The translations under genes and the position numbers were made by a program. The notes beneath the pieces are model-generated. The model did no database searches and was not told the DNA's origin. It saw only the letters and a list, made by a program, of their open reading frames with translations. A DNA stretch of 64,000 bases from Hetaerina americana (taxonomy: Eukaryota > Arthropoda > Insecta > Odonata > Calopterygidae): contig JAKTNV010000003.1 of the NCBI GenBank assembly GCA_022747635.1, forward strand, positions 48,090,475-48,154,474, given 5' to 3'. This document shows positions 53,203 to 57,900 of this stretch, in pieces; within the stretch, counting starts at the first letter, position 1, and each line of letters opens with the position of its first letter.

Positions 53203-54938
53203 GTGCAGCATCTATACACGTTCAAGATAACTGTGAAGCCCTGGGCATGCGGAATTCATGATAACTACCAAGTTCTAGGTGCGCATTATCGATGGGAAAA
53301 TATGGTAATTCTTTATTCTAAGGCATAGTAATTAACGTACATGCTGAGTATATAGTATTATATACATGCAGGTATAAATACATGATAGGATAGGTAGATC
53401 ACTTTAATCTAAGAAATTCATCACCTGATTCACAATTAAATGAATTAAGTGCATTTATTATCTCTTCAGACATATCACTGAGTCCGCTCTCATAAGTTAA
53501 CTCTTCCTCATCTTCTAGCACTGGCGTTGAAATATTGCCTTAAGCTTTTTCAAATCCATTTTTAACACAAGCCCATCTGACACCCTGCCAACTTTCCAAG
53601 ATCCACCAGCTTGGTTCTCTTCGGAAGACACTTTTAATTTTTCCCGATTCTGAATAGTCTTTCATAACAGACAGTATCCCCTTTTCTCAACTAGAATGCA
53701 ACTTTGACTTAAAAGATTTATTAATGGATAAATCCTGGTAGCCTCACAGTTTCCTTTTTCTTTCGCGAAATTGATGACTTTAACCATCGCTGTATACGAT
53801 GTTCTTCTCCATAGGTTATTTTCTTGAGAAAATTCTAAATTACAAAAGCTTAGTTCAATTCAGGTTTGAAACAATCACCATGTTGGCGGCACTTTCATTG
53901 AACTTGGAGGGTGTATAGAACAGCTGAGTGCCAATACTAACAAAGCAAAGTAAAGCTAACAAAACAAGAAAATTCTACGGTATTCATTCTCTTATTTTTT
54001 CATATTTGTTATGCTGCAAGTTACTTTATATAGCAAATAGAAGGGCACACAAACATATGTCTTGTTTCAACTCACAAATCATAGCAAAAAAAGCAATAAG
54101 GTGGCAAATTGTGTTGGCCAGTAAATATTGTTTAGTTTTTTATGCTTCTGTTGATCAGAATATTTCAATCACCTGGCTCTAATCTTCTGTACACAGTAGA
54201 TATGGCCACAGTCACTTGTGATTTTATTTATGCATTGGTTTTAACATCTATAAGTGTATGGATATAGACGTTTTTTATGTTTTTAATAAATGTTACCAAC
54301 ATAATATGATAAATGTTAGAATCATGTCCAGAAACCTAACAGACATAATATCCCACTTGATGAATCTTTCTCCCTCCAAAGAATGTTTAAAAGTTTGAAT
54401 TACATCAGAAATAATAAAAATGAAACTCAGTTTGATGAAAACTTAGGGAAAGTTTTCAGTCTATAACAAAGAAAAATGAACTAGCTTTAAAATATGTGGC
54501 CATATTGACAACAAAGGAGATCAAGGTTTAACCACTATCAGGTGTAACAAAATGATTATACATATGGCCATATTTCTCTGCACTGATAGGTTTCCGACTA
54601 AACTTGTAGTTGATAGGTTATCGGACGTGTATCGGTTACTGGTCAGATGCATTTAAATGTAACAGTAATTAGATATCCCATTTTCTAAGCATTTATAAAA
54701 TAATTGGACATTAGTCATAGATTTAGTAGAAATGTAAAACACAATTTAATGCTTAACATCATACTGAACATGCTAAATTGGATAAAAAGAGCCAAACTAA
54801 CCACGCAGTACTTCTGTTATCAGCTTGATGTCTTTCGTTAGCTTCTTCACCTGATTGAAGTTGGCCACAGTCCATATGGGTACATACTGATCATTGTCCA
54901 TTTGTGAAAGCAAATATGTATCATTTGCCAAATTCTCC
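14855..54938 (-). CDS. LARP4: La-related protein 4 (LARP4/LARP4B type), 11 exons to the stop; 5' end beyond the La motif not seen
   Basis: Cytoplasmic RNA-binding protein; family members bind poly(A), PABP and RACK1 and keep mRNA 3' tails long. Exons: 54802-54938, 52506-52618, 48640-48780, 47961-48449, 44248-44414, 41857-42375, 33072-33404, 26451-26837, 20537-20882, 18010-18310, 14855-15084. They join in phase to about 1053 residues without a stop; all junctions are GT..AG. Order: La motif second half ([20 protein letters not shown]), RRM ([22 protein letters not shown]), low-complexity linker, [29 protein letters not shown], and the C-terminal PRSPK. These blocks and their order are those of animal LARP4/4B. 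La motif wording is insect-like. LARP4 versus LARP4B cannot be decided because insects usually have one gene. The exon with the first half of the La motif and the PAM2-like N terminus were not found to 64000. Confidence 0.93.
15085..18009 (-). other. LARP4-like intron before the last exon (2.9 kb)
   Basis: Between the LSYAQV exon and the terminal exon. Holds a decayed LINE at about 16250-17020. 15200-15680 has two weak tRNA-like stretches (for example GGACCTGGGTTGGTTTCC) that may be further SINE relics but are too diverged to call. The rest is AT-rich without features. Confidence 0.7.
16250..17020 (+). mobile_element. Decayed, internally deleted LINE copy (endonuclease part and 3' end)
   Basis: Around 16260-16420 the + strand reads [20 protein letters not shown] then [11 protein letters not shown], the ERGxRLxEFCxENxLxITNTxF block of APE-type endonucleases; SDHN follows near 16505. 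The 3' end (16970-17015: CCTACTTAGTTTAACTACCAAACAATAATAAT) matches the end of the LINE at 3749-5182, as does AGGATG..GTT near 16915. So it is the same family with the RT region deleted. Many stops; it cannot be functional. Confidence 0.6.
18010..18310 (-). CDS. LARP4: LARP4-like exon: LSYAQV motif
   Basis: 301 nt. Contains [20 protein letters not shown], the conserved LSYAxV block of LARP4/4B, then a charged Glu/Lys-rich stretch and [20 protein letters not shown]. Acceptor TTATTTCACAG, donor GTAAGAAT. Confidence 0.92.
18311..20536 (-). other. LARP4-like intron (2.2 kb)
   Basis: Holds one copy of the dispersed hairpin repeat (19300-19455). Nothing else recognised; the 20089-20319 frame is not supported by any motif. 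Confidence 0.65.
19300..19455. repeat. Dispersed hairpin-forming repeat, copy 1
   Basis: Aligns with 23635-23790 over about 150 bp. The core 19381-19436 begins GCCTC and ends GAGGC, with an inner AAGTTCT/AGAACTT pair, so it can fold into a two-part stem. Upstream the shared text includes ATGTACCA, CAGTGCACA and GGAAATTTACT. Function and class unknown. Confidence 0.6.
20537..20882 (-). CDS. LARP4: LARP4-like exon: Gly/Ser/Thr-rich segment
   Basis: 346 nt: [20 protein letters not shown], then a Gly/Ser-rich run ([20 protein letters not shown]) and a Thr/Ala/Val-rich tail to SNPAAV. Acceptor CATTTCTTCAG, donor GTGAGT. No catalytic or folded motif seen; placed by phase and by the neighbouring conserved exons. 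Confidence 0.85.
21175..22506 (-). mobile_element. Complete mariner transposon with intact transposase frame
   Basis: 1332 bp between TA dinucleotides at 21173-21174 and 22507-22508. The terminal inverted repeats read CTACCTTGATCAAAAATTTC on the left and CTACCTTGATCAAAAAGTTC on the right, one mismatch in the first 20 bases, with further matching CCGGAAT. Matching ends plus one uninterrupted DD34D reading frame point to a recent insertion that may still be mobile. It is antisense to nothing: it lies in the same orientation as the LARP4-like gene, inside an intron. Confidence 0.95.
21228..22301 (-). CDS. Mariner-family DD34D transposase
   Basis: Cut-and-paste transposase that binds its own terminal repeats and inserts at TA. 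357 aa from the Met at 22301 ([18 protein letters not shown]), close to the usual 340-350; the frame is also open upstream to a Met at 22370, but those 23 residues lack family similarity. N terminus: two helix-turn-helix units (first about residues 5-55, with [20 protein letters not shown] linking to the second near [20 protein letters not shown]). Catalytic domain: first Asp in [13 protein letters not shown], second in [10 protein letters not shown], third in [12 protein letters not shown]; the second and third are 34 residues apart, giving DD34D. C terminus [19 protein letters not shown]. No frameshift or stop, unlike the other two mariners here. The subfamily cannot be fixed by eye. Confidence 0.95.
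   Translation of the reverse strand: MDLNLQQRTCIKFCVKTGFSGARTLEMLEKCFGNDSLKKTVVYQWHERFRSGRESIEDGERSGRPSTSKVGEKIDKVKEMLVNNRKLTIREIAEDLNIAYGSAQDIVVNDLGFRRVAAKLVPKDLNFMQKRDRVDVAKDMICEAESDPTFIKRIITGDETWVYEYDTQSRHQASEWRSPNEPRPKKPRRFQSKKKAMLTVFMDYNGVVHHEFLPEGQTVNKEYYLGVMRRLREAIRRKRPEMWAENSWILHHDNAPSHSAIIIRNFLTKNATNTIQQPPNSPDLAPCDFFLFNRVKKPLRGTRFSSREEVMEKSQEALMDIPKTEYKRCFEDWIKRWHKCVAVDGDYFEGDNIDLDE
22585..22800. mobile_element. Truncated copy (one end) of the CCGTATTTTCCCATCGATAAC MITE
   Basis: Starts with CATTTCCCCATCGATAACGCAC and continues through ACACCCAGAACTTCATAG, TTATCATGAATGTGTATAG and TATATGTGCGTAAAAATTAT, all shared with the left arm at 3541-3700. The CACCCAGARCTTCATAG unit occurs twice in tandem. 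No opposite end found. It begins about 80 bp beyond the mariner's right end. Confidence 0.65.
23635..23790. repeat. Dispersed hairpin-forming repeat, copy 2
   Basis: Second copy, with core 23710-23764: GCCTC..GAGGC outside and AAGTTC..GAACTT inside. The core differs from copy 1 at only a few positions. Shared upstream text: ATGTACCA, CAGTGCACA, TGGATATTTACT. Confidence 0.6.
26451..26837 (-). CDS. LARP4: LARP4-like exon: ADVVKG block and Ser/Pro-rich segment
   Basis: 387 nt. Opens (R)[12 protein letters not shown], the conserved RxxDVVKG block that directly follows the FPPLPG block in vertebrate LARP4. The rest is Ser/Pro/Ala-rich, ending [11 protein letters not shown]. Acceptor ATTTCCAATAG, donor GTGAGTTC. 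Confidence 0.9.
29330..30090 (+). mobile_element. Decayed pogo/Tigger-like transposase (DDE catalytic and C-terminal part)
   Basis: + strand reading in shifting frames: [15 protein letters not shown], then [17 protein letters not shown] (the LPPxxIFKGKxxP block), [20 protein letters not shown] near 29730-29800 (the conserved xPGGxTSxLQPLDVxxNKPxK block), and [16 protein letters not shown] near 29885-29935 (the VxxWVxxAWxxIP block). Their order is that of DDE_1 transposases of pogo, Tigger and Jerky relatives. Frameshifts and stops break it. The N-terminal DNA-binding half is not seen. Confidence 0.75.
30225..30530 (-). repeat. tRNA-derived SINE (family B), copy 2
   Basis: Full-length alignment partner of 1590-1872, same orientation in the window. 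More decayed: its B box (minus strand of 30473-30483) is GGTTAAAATTCC-like. Starts about 135 bp after the pogo relic. Confidence 0.6.
31600..32240 (+). mobile_element. Decayed Tigger-like (CENP-B-domain) transposase, N-terminal and early catalytic part
   Basis: + strand, mixed frames. 31805-31920 reads [20 protein letters not shown] then [17 protein letters not shown], matching the CENP-B HTH linker of Tigger transposases (xFKASxGWLxxFKxRHNI.. GES). 31980-32050 reads [20 protein letters not shown] (family: IFNADETGLFYxxLPxKT), and 32090-32160 reads [19 protein letters not shown] (family: NADGSEKLPPLVIGKSxxP). The first catalytic Asp (NADE) has become Asn-Glu context NANE. Broken by stops; a separate copy from 29330-30090, because it has the opposite half of the protein. 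Confidence 0.75.
33072..33404 (-). CDS. LARP4: LARP4-like exon: basic patch and [13 protein letters not shown] block
   Basis: 333 nt. Starts with the basic patch [10 protein letters not shown], passes a Pro/Ser-rich region and reaches [19 protein letters not shown], a conserved LARP4 block (xFDLxxxxFPPLPG). Ends [14 protein letters not shown] plus a split Arg. Acceptor ATTCACAAACAG, donor GTGAGTT. Confidence 0.92.
33541..35066. mobile_element. Pogo/Tigger-like non-autonomous element, interrupted by a piggyBac-type MITE
   Basis: The left part starts CAGCGGAACCTCGTGCAATG, a pogo/Tigger-type terminus (CAGxGGAACCTC). The right part, reverse-complemented from 35066, reads GACTCACTTAATGAGTGATT then CGCATAATGAGTGATG..GAATTCCCA, which matches 47032-47090 downstream of a second CAGGGGAACCTCACTTATCC terminus. 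So both sides of the piggyBac MITE appear to belong to one family. The right terminus itself is lost; the boundary is approximate. Confidence 0.45.
33779..34833. mobile_element. PiggyBac-type non-autonomous transposon (TTAA target)
   Basis: 1055 bp with perfect 18-bp inverted ends CCCTCTTAGTGCGGCGGG, flanked by TTAA at 33775-33778 and 34834-34837. CCC-starting ends and TTAA duplications define piggyBac targets. Near the right end are two subterminal repeats, GCCGATCTATCGGCCCGCTG and GCCGATATATCAGCCCGCCG, which are likely transposase-binding units. No transposase motif inside; the 127-codon minus frame at 33978-34361 has no known domain. The GC-rich tips contrast with an AT-rich interior. It is not mobilised by the decayed piggyBac at 60.5 kb, whose end (CCCTTTGCACT) differs. 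Confidence 0.85.
38100..40390 (-). mobile_element. LINE copy of the same family as 3749-5182, decayed but keeping its endonuclease start
   Basis: Minus strand. Near 40100-40000 an APE-endonuclease start is seen: [20 protein letters not shown] then [12 protein letters not shown] (family: TWNVRTMxxxGKLxxxxxE.. ILGLSEVR). Near 39010-38860 is the RT motif B region: [20 protein letters not shown] and [18 protein letters not shown], close to MSQTAHVWVGNGESGWAVLG of the other copy. The 3' part (38290-38255) matches its downstream text GGCAGTGGGATGTTGAA..GAGGGGAGAATGTTAGGCAAA. About 2.3 kb with internal deletions and many stops. The pyrimidine-rich + strand here is the complement of LINE sequence, not a gene. 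Confidence 0.8.
40811..40919 (-). mobile_element. Tigger-like terminal fragment
   Basis: Read on the minus strand from about 40919: AGGTACAGTAAACTCTCAAT then TATCAGTGG, close to the Tigger-type terminus ACAGTAAACTCTCGATTATCCG as I recall it. The remainder of the element is not recognisable. Weak, single-end evidence. Confidence 0.4.
41857..42375 (-). CDS. LARP4: LARP4-like exon: His/Gln/Ser-run low-complexity segment
   Basis: 519 nt, opening [20 protein letters not shown], then eight His directly followed by four Gln, a Thr/Pro/Ser/Val-rich stretch, a 13-Ser run and a [11 protein letters not shown] segment, ending [15 protein letters not shown]. Acceptor CTATTAAAG has a weak pyrimidine tract, but phase and the flanking exons require it. 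Donor GTAATATT. The His codons mix CAC and CAT while the four Gln are all CAG. Likely disordered. Confidence 0.85.
42376..44247 (-). other. LARP4-like intron (1.9 kb)
   Basis: Contains a SINE (44085-44165). On the minus strand near 43145-43080 [20 protein letters not shown] resembles an RT motif B (QGDxLSPLLFNLALE), so a short LINE relic of another family is possible but is not called separately. The rest is featureless. Confidence 0.6.
44085..44165 (-). repeat. tRNA-derived SINE (family A), best-preserved head
   Basis: On the minus strand TAGCTTAACTGG (44145-44134) fits the RNA polymerase III A box (TRGYNNARNNGG), and GGTTGAAGTCC (44101-44091) is a slightly changed B box. The spacing is that of a tRNA gene, but the flanks CAAGGGATCCAGG..CCTGGTCAAGG do not fold as a complete tRNA acceptor. 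It is similar to 1-75 and 1012-1110. Confidence 0.6.
44248..44414 (-). CDS. LARP4: LARP4-like exon: Phe/Pro-rich segment
   Basis: 167 nt: [40 protein letters not shown] and [16 protein letters not shown], ending on two bases of an Arg codon. It fits the LARP4 region that mixes W/P/F residues and ends with a basic RxxPxKNR patch. Acceptor AATATTGTCAG, donor GTGAGTTG. Confidence 0.88.
44683..45671 (+). mobile_element. Fossil mariner-like transposase, + strand
   Basis: + strand, frame-shifted: [18 protein letters not shown] near 44700, [20 protein letters not shown] near 44795-44855 (helix-turn-helix and linker), [12 protein letters not shown] near 45340 (second catalytic Asp block), YSPDLVQ near 45430 (third block, where the Asp-containing tail is lost), and [20 protein letters not shown] then [12 protein letters not shown] to a stop at 45671. 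The first catalytic block (TGDE) is not recognisable. It is much older than the mariner at 21175-22506 and of a different subfamily from its C-terminal wording. Terminal repeats not found. Confidence 0.75.
46968..47110 (+). mobile_element. Pogo/Tigger-like element end
   Basis: Begins CAGGGGAACCTCACTTATCC, a pogo/Tigger-type terminus, followed by a subterminal block (47032-47090: GACTTGCTTAATGAGCAACT..CGCATACTGAGTGACGAGAAG..GAATTCCCA) that is shared with the reverse complement of 35066-34990. No opposite end identified. Confidence 0.45.
47961..48449 (-). CDS. LARP4: LARP4-like exon: RRM end plus His- and Ala-run linker
   Basis: 489 nt, 163 codons. [12 protein letters not shown] closes the RRM. 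Then follow a Gly-rich stretch, a 7-His run (DHHHHHHHP), a Ser/Pro/Ala-rich stretch, a QHQQRFLY segment and a 12-Ala run, ending NYGNQVHVY. The Ala run uses GCT, GCG, GCC and GCA in mixed order, so it is not a pure triplet repeat. A LARP4 RACK1-binding function has been placed after the RRM in the family; I cannot point to it here. Acceptor TGAATTCAG, donor GTAAGTAC. Confidence 0.92.
48640..48780 (-). CDS. LARP4: LARP4-like exon: main part of the RRM
   Basis: 141 nt, 47 codons: [20 protein letters not shown], then [20 protein letters not shown] and [15 protein letters not shown] is the atypical RNP1 of LARP4 RRMs. Acceptor after TTTACTTTTACAG, donor GTAACTT. The next intron is short (190 bp). 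Confidence 0.93.
48781..52505 (-). other. LARP4-like intron (3.7 kb)
   Basis: Carries a short LINE relic at 49660-49990. 48800-49650 and 50000-52505 have no motif-supported feature. Confidence 0.65.
49660..49990 (+). mobile_element. Jockey/CR1-type LINE relic (C-terminal RT region)
   Basis: + strand reads [18 protein letters not shown], then [27 protein letters not shown] and [15 protein letters not shown]. This is the YLGVxLxxDLxWxxHI..KAxxxLGFIRR..LVRPxLEYA..IxxxExVQRRAAR pattern that follows the RT domain in Jockey and CR1 LINEs. Several stops; no other part of the element found. A different family from the three copies at 3.7, 16 and 38 kb. Confidence 0.75.
52506..52618 (-). CDS. LARP4: LARP4-like exon: La/RRM linker and first RRM strand
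   Basis: 113 nt encoding [20 protein letters not shown] and [18 protein letters not shown]. Acceptor CACCATTTTAG, donor GTAAGAAT. The RNP2-like strand CIVILREI starts the RRM. Phase 0 at the 3' end. Confidence 0.93.
52799..53305. mobile_element. Complete MITE of the CCGTATTTTCCCATCGATAAC family
   Basis: 507 bp between TA at 52797-52798 and 53306-53307. Left end CCGTATTTTCCCATCGATAA; right end, reverse-complemented, CCATATTTTCCCATCGATAA. A second copy of the left end occurs inside (52936: CGTACTTTCCTATCGATTAA, then GCGTTATCCATACAAAAATG), so this copy carries a partial tandem duplication. An (AT)25 tract lies at 53151-53200. No coding capacity. Confidence 0.8.
53151..53200. repeat. (AT)25 microsatellite
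   Basis: Fifty bases of uninterrupted AT, inside the MITE where other copies have a short TATATATA tract. Uninterrupted repeats of this length are usually polymorphic. Confidence 0.95.
53400..53860 (-). mobile_element. Pogo-like transposase relic (both ends of a protein, middle deleted)
   Basis: Minus strand. Near 53820-53720: [20 protein letters not shown], resembling the N-terminal helix-turn-helix of pogo/Jerky-type transposases (RRSYTxxFKLxVIxxAEExGN). Near 53590-53420: [16 protein letters not shown] then [20 protein letters not shown], resembling the C-terminal WxxVxxxxVxxxFxKxG block and acidic tail. The catalytic core is deleted. Its 3' side abuts the MITE at 53305, so this may be a remnant of the autonomous partner. 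Confidence 0.45.
54802..54938 (-). CDS. LARP4: LARP4-like exon: second half of the La motif
   Basis: 137 nt. The first G completes a split Arg codon; it then reads [20 protein letters not shown] and [17 protein letters not shown] up to LLR-like LITEVLR. Acceptor TGTATTTTTCAG, donor GTTAGT. This is the winged-helix half of the La motif, with the Gln/Met/Asp signature of the LARP4 group (SQMDxDQxVPI). Confidence 0.93.
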
Positions 54939-57900
54939 CTGAAAAATACAGAATGGAAAAATAGCAGTTCAATTAATTTGTGACCTCTATATAATAACTT
55001 TTGCAAAGCATTTCGGGCCATGCAAAAAAAGTCATTGCCTGCTAAATTGCATATCTAAAACTATAGACCTATTCATTGAACATGACACTTGAAGAAAATG
55101 GGTATTTTTTATGAAAAAAATCAAGCAATTACCTCCAAAACAATTGGAAATATGAATTTTAAACAGCCTAAAATTTCACTTTTCTCCACATTTCTAGATC
55201 AAATACTTTCAAGCCAACTTTGTGAGCTTTAAGACTCGAAGAAGAAAAGTTCTCTGAATGACAATTTTAATATGTGCTGTGAGGAGAAGTAGGCTACAAA
55301 GGATAAAATATAGCAAAAATAACATAAATGGGATTATAATCTTTAATACTCAAATTATAGCGGCAGATAAATAATGTAGCCTAAAATTCAAGCCTCACAA
55401 GAGAAAACTATTAGGCAAAAAATTAGACCATAATTCAATTGAAAATAAGCAAAGCTCATCCATTGGCTTGTGTTTCTTTAAGTTCTACTTTTACCTCCAT
55501 AACCTAAATTACCATTTTGTACATTTAAAAATGTCTGATATGTATTTTAATGTAATCAACAATAAATGAGCCCAGTTCTAAGAACTATTAATTTTCTTTG
55601 AATTTACCATGCAAAACAATTTTAACAACTTCATGTGTTGTAACAAATCATTCTCTTACCAACTTACTACTTTGTGTTGTAGTCACATTCTTAAATGATA
55701 ACATTGGTCACAATCCAATCAATTATAGGTTAACTACCAAAGTTTAAGATTAGAACAAAAAAACCAAATTCTTTGCCTATTTATATATGTGATATATTTC
55801 AAGTAAAACAAAAAAATTAAAACTATGAATTTTTTGTAACTATTCACTAATGCTGCAGCCAACTCCAATTTCTGAGGTGGATGCTGAGAGCCAAACACAT
55901 TTTCATTAGTGATTTTGCTACTGGATTCACATTTAAAAATTCAATTCACGTACATAATTATCTTAACTACTGCTCAAGCTATCACTTTCAAAAAGAGTAC
56001 ACACAATGCTATGATTCATATAACATATTCCTTCTTACTGGCCATTTTTAAAAACAACCACTGCTGTTATAATACTTAGCATGATGTGGCATTTTCTGTA
56101 TTTGAAGCCTTCGAGTTTACATGGTTGGAAATAAAACTGCTATTGTTGCAATGTAATGCTCTGTGAACAGCATCATGAAAAGAATGAAATACTGTAATAT
56201 CGTCCCACTAATAGCCACGGAAACCACCAATGTGTGTTTAACAACAAATGCTAGCTACTTATTCCACCCTGAGGGTGCATTAAAATAGAGGTTCTTAGTC
56301 AAAATGTGAGTAAATTTTTACTCTTCACCTTCATCTCTTTGAAGAAATGAAAGATCAGTCTGAAATGTACCAGAATTAAAACCTAAGAATATTTTGTTTT
56401 AGTTTTATAACATGCCAGATACAATTGTACCAGCAAAATTCAATAGAATGGATTGAATGATGTTGAAAAACACTCCTGAACTGAAATAGCAAAGCAGCAA
56501 AAACTGGTGAATAACTATTTTACATGAACATATTACTTCTTCCATTAGAAAAATATTAATAACTTCAGCTGCATCATATGAATTAAGTAGGTATGAGACC
56601 CATTATTTTGAAAATTTTCAAGAAAAAATACTATTATTAATACCCAGCAGAAATTAGTTCAAAGCAAAATCAAGTAATTTCGTAACCTCTGATAATTAAT
56701 GATAGATAGGATTCATTATGTACTTCATCTCATGCAAATATGGCAATAATTAGCAAATTACCTCAGAAAAAACATTACATTAATTAAAGTTTCATGTTTT
56801 TTCAGGTAATATAAGGCATCAATGAATGAGATGGGTTAGCATTATTTTGATTACTTATAGAAAATATATCAGCAATATAATCAAATCATATCTTCATATT
56901 ACAAAGCAAATATAAGATTCAGGTGTTTCAATGGATAGGTCGGTAAATTTTCCAGTTGTTTTCTATAAATCATTAATATTGTTCATAAAATAGAAATACC
57001 AAGGCCATGAACAACCAATGATATTTGTGGTCAGAAAAGATTCATTACACTGGCATGAATAGAAATTATGAAATCCTTAATAGTCCTGTCATATCACCTT
57101 TAAGCATAAAAACAAAACAGGTTTAGAAAATAGGAGATGGGAAAGATATTGATGTAAATACTTCTAAATCATTTCATAATTGAGAATTCCACAGAATAAC
57201 AGTCTGTCTAGAAGTCACTTTAGTAGGAAAATATATTAATGACAATTATCACATACATGATACAAGGGATTGCCATTAAGGGGCATTTAAGGATATATAA
57301 AAAAATACCATACAAAGTAAGGCAGAAGAAAATTGGGGGTAAATTTACCTCTAATATTTAATGAAATACTTAAGGATTGAAAGATACTACAGTCAGCAAA
57401 TGCTGTGAAAAGGAAAGTAAAACACTGGTTATTACAGGGCAAAGACTAATACATAGAACAAAAATAAACAATATCATTGTATAACTGCAACATTTTATAA
57501 CAATCATCTTTAGTTCTTGTGGCACCAACTGTCGAACCAGAACTGACTGGCTCAGGAGAACCAGAATGAGAATTCATTTTGTACCTTCCTCACCATCTTG
57601 GCCACAGTGAAGATTTTCAGTACATGTCTTTAGTATTTAAATGTTCTTTGTACATGGTAAATAAAGAACGAATCTAGAAAGATGATATTATAATATTTAT
57701 TAGCATTACAAGTTCAAGAGCTATAGAGAATAACGATGCAACTTAAAAGTGATAACATATAATACAAGTTAGATAACAACAAAACTTTCATTTGACTGGG
57801 TGGCTCTCCCTTTCAAACTATAAAATGCATAGTATGCGAATATAAGGTTTCATTTAATGTATTAATTATATCCACAGAAATTGCTCTTAATTCTGGACCC

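Larger units (their letters stand above)
52619..54801 (-). other. LARP4-like intron between La motif and RRM-linker exons (2.2 kb)
   Basis: Holds the MITE at 52799-53305 and the pogo-like relic at 53400-53860. 53870-54801 is AT-rich without features. Confidence 0.65.
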
